Source: Apostichopus californicus (Eukaryota; Echinodermata; Holothuroidea; Aspidochirotida; Stichopodidae). Taken from it: 23,645 bases of DNA. Below, piece by piece: positions 1-9,020 of the stretch; the first letter of the stretch is position 1; each line of letters opens with the position of its first letter. The position numbers and the translations under genes were made by a program. The DNA is taken from assembly GCA_020650975.1 (NCBI GenBank), contig JAIPMN010262819.1:1-23645 (forward strand), read 5' to 3'. The notes under the pieces were generated by a model. That model ran no database searches. It was not told the DNA's origin and saw only the letters and a program-made list of their open reading frames with translations.

Positions 1-1410
1 TAGCATCATATGTACAGCTCTACATTGAACACAGCGTATGCGCTGGAATGCAACAACGCAGAAGCCAGTGTACATACTTTGATCGATTTTAGCAGATGTA
101 AATGGTTTAAATAGATTTTCGTTGGATAAATCCATACCACAAATGAAAACATTCGTCAAATTTCAGTTTGCTAGAAAACAACCCGTCAAAATTCAGTCCA
201 CACGGCACCGAGTGATATTAGACAACCATCACTGAATTTGAAACGAAGTTAGTATCATATCCAGCTCTACATTCAACACGTTTCCACGGTTCGTAGGGAT
301 ACTCGTAAGCACTACGTAGCAGCCGATGTTCAATCACCTGGTTCGGTTTCAATTGCACGTTTCAACGATGGTGTGCTGCGGGAGGTGGTGGTGTATCTCA
401 GACAAGTGATGTGCTTAGCATACTACATCACACCCCTTATGAAAACTTGAGCATGCAATTCAAAGAGTGGGGGTGTGGTTACTATCGCGGATTACTTTCT
501 CTGCATGTGCTTAGCCTTATCATAGTAACATTGTACTGCATATTCCTTAGCATCCCATGAGAGGTGAAGTCAAAGTATAGTGATAGGAACAACCCCCACC
601 CCCCCCCCTCACAGGAGGTATCCGCTTAACTTGCATGGGGATGGATAAGTATGTGCAACTGCATATCTGTAATAATTTTCTTGCAAGAGACTGCATTCAA
701 AGGTACAGAGGAGCAGAATAGCATGTTTGTATTTAAGGAGCTGTAAATATTAGTAGTCTTATGGACATGTGGTATGAGGTACAAGATCCAATTTCTGACA
801 CCTTTGACAAACAAAGAATCAAATAGAAAACCAATTGTAAAGTAATTTCTCTTTTATTGGAGGAAAATGGCTTTTACCTGAAAGACTGATTGCCCTAAAA
901 AAAAACATGTAAAAAGAAACATTAAAAGAGATACTTCTGTCATAAATTAGAGAAGAGGTTAAAGAATACTTAGTAGTGTGTACTAAGCTGTTCATCTCAT
1001 ATATGAACACACTATAATTTTGATAGTAGCTCATTAGGAAACCTCTATTTTAAATTTATATAAAAAAAACATGAATATACATGTTACCATTAGAGGTATG
1101 CTGTATTTGCCACAACTATGCTAGATATTCAAGTATGGTCACCTTTGGTCAAAATTCTTAAACTGTTTGTATTACAACCTTCCAGGGAATTTTCCTCACT
1201 GGGACATTCAGTCACCTTGTGTGTTCCTCAAAATGTCTGAGAACAATTTGGAGAGTAAAGTCCTCAAGGAAAGTACTTTTTGAAAACTTCTAGCAATTAT
1301 AGCAGGCTATAACTTGGGGCCTATACTGACTACCTTTAAAAATCGTTCGAAACACTTCAAAGCAACACGACAGATTCAGTATAAAGACGCTTTTCCATAA
1401 ATGTAAGTAA
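1..1410. other. Non-coding sequence, no gene recognised
   Basis: The first 600 bases are less AT-rich and carry a diverged 30-bp direct repeat (about 1-32 and 249-279, sharing CAGCTCTACATT) and a C-run near 594-609. Sequence from 600 to 1410 is AT-rich. Short open frames here show no recognisable domain or codon structure. Confidence 0.5.
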
Positions 1411-1418
1411 AAACACAG

Positions 1419-1655
1419 ACTTACGGCTTGACAACGTTCACATCCAGTGCACCGTGCCTGTGGAACTCACTTCCAGAACATATAAAAATAAGCAATACTG
1501 CAAACAGTTTCAAATCAGCACTAAAAACGTATCTCTTCACCAAAGCATATATGTTATAATTGCTATTATTTTGTTAAGCGCTACGAGAATTATTTCATAG
1601 TTTGTTTGGCGCTATATAAAAATTATGTATTATTATTAGTATTATAAAAGGTGAA
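1419..1655 (+). mobile_element. L2/CR1-like non-LTR retrotransposon, 3' end only
   Basis: Codons 1419-1559 encode the characteristic C-terminus of L2/CR1-type ORF2 proteins: TFTSSAPCLWNSLP, then a spacer and NSFKSALKTYLF ending in a stop at 1557-1559. The 3' untranslated part contains the paired motifs AAGCGCTACGAGA and GGCGCTATATAAA, then an ATT-rich tail (TATTATTATTAG). This tail style is typical of L2 elements. The element is heavily 5'-truncated; the reverse transcriptase and endonuclease are absent. Some earlier homology in another frame may begin near 1340. Confidence 0.75.
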
Positions 1656-1659
1656 ATGA

Positions 1660-2725
1660 AAATTTAATTGAAAGAATTGGATGACTATGTCTTCAATGTG
1701 TTTTGGTATGGCCAAAGCAAAGGCAATGTTTCATGCTCAATGAACAAACACTAATGAAAAAATAATTGTTTGGTAAGTTAATGTGAGTGAGATTGACAAA
1801 ACTGACTTTAGCATTGTACTTCTGTTCTTAGCAAGCACATTAAGATGTTTATGAGGTGTCAGCAAATATGTAACGAGAAAATTCAGGGTGAAGTAACAGG
1901 GTTACAACCTGTGCGATAGCAAAACTTTCACAATTTCTCGACTTGCGTTTTTGCAAGGAATAGCAAATTGATCTGACTTGGAAAAAATTGTATGTGAACT
2001 AACACATTACTTTACACTCTTGACTGGAAATGACTTGATTAGTAGTCTGTTGAAACAAGCTTTAGTTAAAATTTATGTTATACCTTGGTGAACATATGCC
2101 ATATTACTGTATAGGGTTAATGGGCCACCCAATCTTAGTTTTGCAAATTAGTATTAAGCCACATCCCCTCATTAATATACATATAATCAATATACCAAAC
2201 ATTATCATTTACCTGTCATCAGCCAACAACTGCAATGTCTCAATGCATTTAGACCAATTGCTGAGACTAACTATATTTTTGAAGCATTAACTTTGAAATT
2301 GTGACCTCATTAGTATTCATGATGAGTACCAAACACAATATGGTTATTTACTCCCTATATTGTACATATTATCACCAAACAACATCACACCAAGTTCCAG
2401 TACAATGGGACTTGTCATTATTTGAAATTTGTCATGTTTGACCCTGTGACCAAGCAACAAGAACAACAGGTCACTTATACCCATTAGAGTGTGTCTACAT
2501 AGTGAATTATCAAAGGTAGGTGTCACATATGCATAAACACAAACATCAACTTGAGCCTTTTTGAATGCTTAGGTTCCTGTACTTTCTGCAAGGAACAAAA
2601 GATGCACAATTGACTTTCCAGTCCACCACAACATTATTTCAGCCTGGACCTACAAAAACAACCACATGCAATTGCATCAATATTTGCCACATGATGTATG
2701 ACAATGAAGATAATATGATTGGGTT
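1660..2725. other. Non-coding sequence, no gene recognised
   Basis: This AT-rich DNA would lie downstream of the minus-strand receptor gene. Open frames of up to 71 codons are present, but none has family motifs or clear splice support. Confidence 0.4.
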
Positions 2726-2731
2726 TTTATT
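2726..2731 (-). promoter_or_regulatory. Possible polyadenylation signal
   Basis: A perfect AATAAA on the minus strand lies 51 bases after the candidate stop codon. The hexamer is common by chance in AT-rich DNA, so this depends on the terminal exon being real. Confidence 0.25.
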
Positions 2732-2781
2732 TTACACTTTGCATATTTGTTGAAACTGTGAATATTGTAAAAACAAACACA

Positions 2782-2894
2782 TTAAGGAAGCAACTTGAAG
2801 TAATGGCAGGCTATAATTTGCTCAAATATTGATGCATGTACTATATCCCAAGTGCCCACATAGGAGAATCCAACCCGCAGATGCAGAAAGAGCC
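2782..2894 (-). CDS. Candidate last coding exon (cytoplasmic tail)
   Basis: A pyrimidine-rich acceptor (TTTTCTTTCATTTTCAG) opens a phase-1 reading frame of 37 codons ending in TAA at 2784-2782. It matches the phase-1 end of the TM exon and would give a short tail without an obvious ITIM or ITAM. AATAAA on the minus strand lies about 50 bases past the stop. The intron to the TM exon would be about 2.7 kb. Short frames of this size arise by chance, so other tail exons in the 2.9-5.6 kb interval are possible. Confidence 0.3.
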
Positions 2895-4711
2895 CTGAAA
2901 ATGAAAGAAAACAAAAATATATGTTAACAGAACGTTGGATAATAGGAGACAATATATAAAGTCACATGACGAATGACTTCACATTGCTTTTAAATGCAAC
3001 AGGCAGAGATTACTTGCAACAAGCCCATATTACATAACACATTGAAGTGGAACTTGTAAATGCATTTTCTCTCTGAAAATGACACAAACATACAGCAGTA
3101 CAGGGTGAAGAACTTCGAAACAAATTGAAATAGGCACATGCACAACCAAAACCAAAAAAGTTAACTGCAATATGAATTCACACACAAAAGAATACTACCA
3201 AAATGCGTTGCAAACACTGTACGAAAATTCAGTGCAGACTTATCCTTTGCCTTATCCTTTGGACAAAGTAGAGAACCAATGTTCACTCGTCACTGACTCG
3301 ACCAACCTGTGATGTAGCCTACAGTGACTTTATCCAGAATTAGCAGGTGGGCCTATGTATCTAGGTACACCGGACAAAATCACACAAGGGTAAAACTACT
3401 TAGTACTAACCAGAGCCGACCAAGGCAGTTCCTTTTTTAATATAAGCTTATTTAATTTTCAAGTACTATTATATGTACTGGGCATGAAGGTATTGCCAGT
3501 GCTGACAACCACCAGTGGCAGAAGTCAGTAGTAAACTAATAAGTAATAATACCAGCATAGGCCTAGTATTGTGTAGTTGTACTAGCACTACCCTACTTTG
3601 AACTGCTTAAGTCCTCCAATATTCAAAGAAAGGACATTGTATTCGTAAACAATGTCTTGAAAGCTAACATCATACACACGGTCCCGTAATATTAATACAC
3701 TGTACTGTAGAATACTTAAAATTATAACCATAGGCTACACACTATGGTAATGTGCATACACATGTACATGTGCAATTAACCACGATAGGATACGTTGATG
3801 CCGGTGAGCAAGAGCAACCTTATAAATGTCACTTTATTTCAACCCAGAATGCTGGAACTCCGAATTTAGCCCCAAATCATTGTTTAACTTGTTTTATACC
3901 ATCGACCGGACGATGGAGGTAGTACCTTCTTGAAAACGGAAAATGTGCAATTTGAAAGATGAAAGGTTTTTACTCACGTTTCGTTTTTATTTTTCAAGCC
4001 GAGGCAAAGAAATTTCCGAATTTCATCCCCATCGTGAGTCCGACATCGTCGCAAACAGATATTTAATGAATATTCAACTTCTTTTCTTCAAAGTTTTGCT
4101 TGAAGCAATTTGATTGCTGCTTTATGAATATGTATTAAAACGGATTTTCAGACGATATCCAGGCTGCAGTGTACTGAAAAGTAGTGATGGGCTAAGCTCC
4201 CACAATGCATTTCACCGCTTTCGCCAAGTGTTTAATGATTGCGAAATAATGGTCAAAAGTCGCAGTCTGATTTCTGACTGACTAAGAGGGTCTCTAAATG
4301 TAAACAATTACAATATTATATTTAACTACACAGGGAGTTAATACTAAAAAATGAATTGTCACTTTGGAAAGTCCTGAGATACTTTCGTGGTTTTCTATGT
4401 ACATCAAATCAGTGTTATTTTCATGTTCCACTGGCTTCAAAGTTTGTGCCTTACCCCTACTATAAACATCTAATCCTCTATTCCTAAAGATCAGGAGAGT
4501 GTGTGAAATATTGATGAATGGATATGGAAGATGCAATAACTTGTTAGTCAAATGAGGTTACTACAGTAGCTTAATAATTGATTGGAGGATTAGTAGTATG
4601 CCCAATTAGAATTAACAGTGTAATGAATAGGAAATTGTTGAGTGTGATATCAGTGTAGATCACATAGTGTCACAATATTGACACACAGGTTCTCTAGTTG
4701 CAACAATGTAG

Positions 4712-4872
4712 AGTTCTTCTTGCCCCCAACCAACCAATTCCTTCCAGAGGGTGAGTATATTTACAACATAATTCTCCATCAAGTATCACTAAGTTTCATT
4801 AGTTCTTCTTGCCCCCACCCAAAAAAATTCCTTCCAGAGGGGGAGCATATTTACAACAAAATTCTCCATCGA
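4712..4872 (+). repeat. Two-copy tandem repeat, 89-bp period
   Basis: Copies start at 4712 and 4801 with AGTTCTTCTTGCCCCCA, followed by AATTCCTTCCAGAGGG, ATATTTACAACA and ATTCTCCATC in both. They differ by scattered substitutions. There is no coding meaning in either strand that I can support. Confidence 0.85.
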
Positions 4873-5406
4873 ATACTCCTTGTTAACATTTTCGTAGTTA
4901 GTAGCCAATTTAATTTGAAACAAATTTTTTAATATCCTGAGAAAAGTGTTTTTGCTTTGGAACACAAACATCAATAATAATTTAGCCTAGAGTTTCAAAG
5001 CACAAATTTCTCTTCCTTGCCTATTTTCCATTATCTTCAGTAATTGTTTACATTACCGACTGGATAATAAGGATGCTTTGGATTATAAAAACATTGTAAT
5101 CTCATAGAGTTCTATGGCACATTGATCAAGTCCACTGGTGAGATGTGGAATGTCATTACATGACAGGTACAGTAAATAGTACTGTCGTTCTTTATTTGAC
5201 GTACTGAAATCGTGTTTTGAACATCAGCAGTTAGTTTGATAAGACAGTTGGAAACTGCCTTAAAATGACTTTTGACTTTCAAACAGGAAAAAGAGTCCAT
5301 CTACATGATACGGGGAATCCACAAAATCAAAATGAGATACATTTTAGTTTTCTTCTTCAGATATAATGTGATGAAGGTTTGCAGACTGACCTCTACAGAC
5401 CTGAAA

Positions 5407-5419
5407 TGACCTTTGACCT
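5407..5419 (-). promoter_or_regulatory. Perfect DR1 nuclear-receptor-type motif
   Basis: TGACCTTTGACCT reads AGGTCAAAGGTCA on the minus strand. This is the consensus direct repeat with one-base spacing bound by RXR/HNF4/PPAR-type receptors. Another TGACCT half-site lies at 5387-5392. It is in the intron 3' of the TM exon. Function is unproven, and such motifs also occur inside dispersed repeats. Confidence 0.4.
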
Positions 5420-5610
5420 CATACAACATCATTAGGGTTCACCTATGTAACACAGAGGACCCAAAACATTAAATGTGAGATATATCCAACATTCAATTCT
5501 TGAGGTTGTCAGAGTTTGAGAGCATGTTGCAAGCATGCCGTAACTTACATTTAAAACGTTCAAACCTACTCAAACTATTATTAATTAGTGTCAATTAATC
5601 AATCACTTAC

Positions 5611-5748
5611 CTGCACGGTATGCTTTTAACTTTTTGTGATTTTTGTATTGGCAACAGCAAATCAATATTAATACCAAAATTATTAGTATTGAAGAAACCA
5701 AAAGACTCATGAAAGCCTTCCTCCAACCAGGATGCAACATATGAAGAA
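5611..5748 (-). CDS. Transmembrane exon
   Basis: A 138-nt phase 1-1 exon lies between the acceptor TTCATATTCACAG and the consensus donor GCAG|GTAAGT. It encodes a short linker (LHMLHPGWRKAF), then a strongly hydrophobic helix of about 19 residues (MSLLVSSILIILVLILI). After the helix come three cysteines and a basic stop-transfer segment (QYKNHKKLKAY). This is a classic type I membrane anchor. The CCC cluster could be palmitoylated, which is an inference. It joins in phase to both HYR exons, so alternative isoforms with one HYR are possible. Confidence 0.75.
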
Positions 5749-6382
5749 CTGTGAATATGAAAAAAGTATCTCATTTTGTGGCAAAAGAAGATAAATAGTG
5801 AAGCTGTCGGTTTCAGACACCAAAACAGTAAGAAGGGAGCTAAGCTTACTTTTTAATATTTTCATTAAGTATACATTTTAGGTAACAAAAAAGTGGTTAC
5901 TTCTTCAATGTGGCTGGTTTATCCCACACAAACTGTGCACACAATGAGTGAGCAACAACATGTACTGTAATACTTCATTAGTTAAGAAACCTATTCCACA
6001 GTAAGAACAGCTATAGCAGGTTGACCTCACATAGTAGCCACAGTAGTAGCCATGTGGGGTCTACTAGATACATTAATGGAATGGTGCAATCATGTCAAGA
6101 TTCAGTCAGGTCTACGGTGAAAGTAGTGAAGTTTGGATCTAAAGATCACTCACACAGACAGGCTGATAGTAATACATTTTGTAAGGGATAGTGTTCTAAG
6201 ATACCAACCTCTTCAAACTTCATCAGAATTTTAAGAGGTGGATAATGCATGCCATTTGAAAGGAATACTTGGGAGAAAGTAGGAGCGGGAATTGAAGGCA
6301 AAGATGACTTCTGATCAAATAGTCCAGAGTATTTAACATACCAGGTTCTCTAAATAATAAACTCTGTTTATAAATTACTAAC

Positions 6383-6628
6383 TTGTTACAGGAAATGTCA
6401 CGCTGTCCATAAGCCCATCTGAGTCTGTACAATTACACTGAATAGTCTCATATTCTCTGTCTACAATTATACCAGACGGTGGATAGCAGACTACTGGGAG
6501 GTTCCCATCCACATCATCTTCACAGACCGGTACATTGTAGCCATGTAGCACACCCTTCTTACCCATGTTATAGGAACTTACTGACTCTCTGTGAGGTGTT
6601 TCAATTAATGGGCTGGAAGACATTTGCC
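6383..6628 (-). CDS. HYR (hyalin repeat) domain exon B
   Basis: This exon has the same length, phase and splice motifs (TTGCTTTAG, ACAA|GTTAGT) as exon A. The last 49 or so residues are identical to A at protein level, differing only by a few silent changes. About nine substitutions cluster in the first 33 residues, for example ETSSPPS versus QMSSSPL, AYD versus SYN, and NAPVC versus NVPVC. The cysteine pattern and the NCT sequon are kept. The junction to the TM exon reads A|TT. It is the membrane-proximal ectodomain module and most likely arose by duplication or conversion of its neighbour. Confidence 0.82.
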
Positions 6629-7176
6629 CTAAAGCAACAAGAAAGCAAGAACGGAAGTATTGTTATACTTCATATATACTTCACTAATACTATAAATATA
6701 ATATATGTTTAAATATATATTGATAGTCACCTGATATACTCATATTTGCCACTTCTGGAAATTAAGTATAAATACAAATCAAAGATTACCTCCAAACTCC
6801 TAATGAGACTTCCAGCCCTGCACTCATACTCATGCTATTAAAACGCAATGTTAGATACTGTTGTTTGTCATAACTTGCCAAATTTTCCATATTAGGAAAG
6901 GTTGTCAGAAACTTTAACCCTATTCCCTTTGGAAAAGTAACTTTCCAAAGATTTTAGCTTACTTCTGTTTGGAACTAAAATGAGATTGTCCTCATTTGCT
7001 CACTTTGACAATATTCCAACAAGATCAAAATAGTCTGATATCCAGTAAGAAATACATTACTGTTGTTATACTGATACTCAATCTATTATATACTACAAGT
7101 CTATAAACATGACATCTTTACAAAGGATTTAGAATATCAGTTTCTACATTGAAAACACTACCAAAAAAGTACTAAC

Positions 7177-7422
7177 TTGTTACAGGAAATGTCACGCTGT
7201 CCATCAGTCCATCTGAGTCAGTACAATTACACTGAATAGTCTCATATTCTCTGTCTACAATTATACCAGATGGTGGATAGCAGACTACTGGGAGGTTCCC
7301 ATCCACATCATCTTCACAGACTGGAGCATTGTAGCCATGTAGAACACCCTTCTTACCCATGTCATAGGCACTTACTGACTCTCTGTGAGGTGTTTCAATT
7401 GACGGGGGAGAAGACGTTTCCG
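7177..7422 (-). CDS. HYR (hyalin repeat) domain exon A
   Basis: This 246-nt phase 1-1 exon encodes one HYR domain. The acceptor is TTGCTTTAG and the donor ACAA|GTTAGT. The second half fits the family well: a DG turn, VVC then YPPSG, a hydrophobic strand, then ETIQCNCTDSDG and a final VTFPVT strand. Cysteines are at about residues 35, 47, 64 and 66 of the exon. The usual cysteine in the last strand (CxF) is replaced by valine, so the disulfide pattern differs from the typical HYR. One NCT sequon is present. HYR domains are Ig-like adhesion modules frequent in echinoderm hyalin and in complement-like proteins. It lies between the Ig exon and a near-identical second HYR exon. Confidence 0.82.
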
Positions 7423-7589
7423 CTAAAGCAACAAGAAAGAAAGAAAAGGAAGTATCCACACATAGTTCTCTGTCTCACTAACGAAAAAATGGCTGTGGTG
7501 ATCTCATTATTACATCCTCATATAGAGAATGAGATTCATCCCACATCCGTTTGTAAGTATTTATCGTGAAAATGGATACAACTTTAACA

Positions 7590-7935
7590 ACCAGTGACTA
7601 CAAACCTTTTGACAAAACTAAGAGCCTGTGATAAGAATAATAGTTGTACCCATGTGCAACTCCTCTAAGGCAACAGTAACATTTCCAGAGTCCACACACA
7701 GATCTATAGTTACAAAATAAACTACTCAGCAAATAACTGATTATATAGATCACACACACAGATTGCACAACAATGTTGTTCACTAACAAGGCATTAATGA
7801 GGGCTACATTATAATTATAACAACCTAATAAAATATGACAGCTACAGTGTGCAAGAATGATCCGAGTCACTCAAACACTGCTGTCAAACCTCAAACTGTC
7901 GTAGATTTAGACATCTGTTTGTTAGTATTTATGGA
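7590..7935 (-). pseudogene. Relic of a duplicated Ig exon with its upstream intron
   Basis: On the minus strand, 7690-7600 repeats the 3' end of the Ig exon, including the CLRG...YDYYSDH-like stretch, VLSK and the following intron start (CCAGTGACTACAAACC on the given strand). Sequence 7690-7935 instead matches the intron upstream of the Ig exon at about 8600-8870 (shared blocks around CAGATCTA, GATTATAT, ATAAAATATGAC and CTCAAACTGTC). The relic therefore looks like a tandem copy of the Ig exon block from which roughly the last part of the intron and the first three quarters of the exon were deleted. It lies in the intron between the intact Ig exon and HYR exon A and has no acceptor that I can see. 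Confidence 0.65.
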
Positions 7936-7963
7936 GGAAAGAATACTTCCAGTGACTACAAAC

Positions 7964-8296
7964 CTTTTGACAAAACTGAGAGCTTGTGATCAGAATAATA
8001 GTCGTAACCATTATCATCTCCTCTTAGGCAACGGTAATATCTGGCACCATCTTCCTTGCTAACAGACTCCAGTTGGATACTACCATTGGCGTGTATAGTA
8101 CAATTGATGATTCTGTCATCGCAGTTAAAAAATCCGTCTCTGAGATCATAAGCTAAGACTACAGTAGTATCATTTGTTATAGCTTCCCATTTCAGGTAAC
8201 CTTCTTCCACTTTAGTCTGTAACCCACATTCTATTGTTGCATATTCCCCTTCTTTAACAACTGTAGTACTGAACTCCTGTGCCTGAACAAATGACC
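7964..8296 (-). CDS. Immunoglobulin V-type domain exon
   Basis: The exon encodes a whole Ig domain of about 110 residues, bounded by a strong acceptor (pyrimidine-rich stretch then ATGCAG) and the donor AAAG|GTTTGT. Counting from SFVQ, the B-strand cysteine is residue 23, the C-strand tryptophan is in LKW at 36, and the F-strand motif DGARYYRC places the second canonical cysteine at 89. The long C-to-F spacing suits a V-set. Two further cysteines (58 and 65) could make an extra disulfide. N-glycosylation sequons NDT, NCT and NGS are present. There are no internal stops. This is the outermost ectodomain module of the membrane protein. The ligand is unknown. Confidence 0.85.
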
Positions 8297-8861
8297 CTGC
8301 ATGATGGAGAAAAACAACATAAAACAACACTAATAACCTTATTAGCATGTTGATAAGATATTTTAACATGCAACATAGTTTGTATCTCAATTTAAATACT
8401 TGTTTTTTAGAACATCTACAATGGCTTTGTCTTTTTATGCCTACAGTCTGAAACCACAGACAGCTTGCTTTGTACAACTGAACAGACTGTAATGTTTGCA
8501 CATTACAGGAAAAGTAAATAGTTTTGTAAATTGTTCACGTACAAAGTCTTAGATCACAACAGTTTGACCATTTCTCTCTTTGTAACATTTCAGCACAGCT
8601 ACAGGTCAACATGAAACATCTTGATTCCATGAACAGATCTAGAACTACCCAGCGAACATCCGATTATATCAATCACACAAATAGAGATTACATTTAACAT
8701 GTTGTTCTCTAACATAGAAATAATAAAAGCTACATAACTACCACAACATCATAAAATATGACTGCCACAGTGTCCAAGAATAATCCAACAGTCACTCAAA
8801 ATCAAGCACTGCTGCAGTGTTTAGCCTCAAACTGTCCTAGTTTTTAAGTAAACAAACATAC

Positions 8862-8891
8862 CTGAAAGGACTACTACCGGTACCCCTGGAT
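8862..8891 (-). CDS. Possible 30-nt micro-exon between signal peptide and Ig
   Basis: ATCTTTAG precedes, and CAG|GTATGT follows, a 30-nt phase 1-1 segment encoding DPGVPVVVLS. It would fit between the signal exon and the Ig exon without a frame change. If included it puts an aspartate and a proline into the hydrophobic leader, which weakens the signal peptide. It may therefore be an alternative cassette or a relic. A diverged copy seems to lie at about 7940-7960, within the duplicated segment described in the findings. Confidence 0.3.
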
Positions 8892-8963
8892 CTAAAGATA
8901 AATGTTTAAGGCAGTTGAGTGAACATATACTGTTCACAATACATTAAGGAGTACCTCACTCAC

Positions 8964-9015
8964 CTATGATAATCCAGCATATCACATGTGCATTTCCGGG
9001 ATACAGTTTCAACAT
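8964..9015 (-). CDS. Candidate first coding exon: signal peptide start
   Basis: An ATG at 9015-9013 in an A-rich context opens 17 codons ending in a hydrophobic run (VICWIII), followed by a near-consensus donor, ATAG|GTGAGT. The exon ends in phase 1. Spliced directly to the Ig exon it gives VICWIIIGSFVQAQ, which looks like a signal-peptide core with a small-residue cleavage zone. An upstream TTTTAG at about 9030 could be the acceptor of a 5' UTR intron. The alternative is read-through of the Ig exon into 8369-8297, where ATGs at 8369 and 8348 also precede a hydrophobic stretch. That stretch, however, looks like a polypyrimidine tract leading to the Ig acceptor. Confidence 0.5.
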
Positions 9016-9020
9016 TTTTG

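Larger units (their letters stand above)
2895..5610. other. Presumed long intron or downstream region of the receptor gene
   Basis: No convincing exon was found. The sequence holds an 89-bp-period duplication (4712-4872), a DR1 motif (5407-5419) and a CpG-richer stretch at about 3900-4250. In that stretch the minus strand has an ATG at about 4047 and a donor-like CGTGAGT near 3975. This could be the promoter and 5' exon of another minus-strand transcript, but nothing confirms it. Confidence 0.35.
2782..9015 (-). other. Gene model: Ig–HYR–HYR–TM type I membrane protein, about 385 aa
   Basis: This entry joins the minus-strand exons listed separately. The order is signal peptide, optional micro-exon, V-type Ig, HYR, HYR, transmembrane, candidate tail. 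Every junction is phase 1: the split codons read G|AT, G|GG, G|CG, A|GG, A|TT and G|GG, with no stop created. Exon lengths 30, 333, 246, 246 and 138 are all multiples of three, so any internal exon could be skipped or duplicated without shifting the frame. The product would sit in the plasma membrane with the Ig domain outermost. Ig domains bind ligands or partner cells, and HYR domains are Ig-like folds common in echinoderm extracellular and complement-like proteins. An adhesion or immune-recognition receptor is therefore an inference, not a demonstrated role. The Ig, HYR and TM exons are well supported; the two ends are less certain. Confidence 0.75.

Noticed and set aside
4294-5300. Open frames of 60-85 codons in the presumed receptor intron
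   Set aside because: No homology, splice support or coding-like composition. Two of them are opposite-strand readings of the tandem duplication.
6479-7569. Plus-strand frames (77 and 99 codons) opposite the HYR exons
   Set aside because: They are antisense shadows. The similarity between the two simply reflects the duplicated HYR exons on the minus strand.
7598-7870. 90-codon minus-strand frame as a functional Ig gene
   Set aside because: Only its last 27 or so residues resemble the Ig domain. The rest is intron sequence, and both the B-strand cysteine and the C-strand tryptophan are absent.
7835-8062. Plus-strand 75-codon frame overlapping the Ig exon
   Set aside because: It is an antisense shadow of the Ig exon and its intron, with no independent coding signal.
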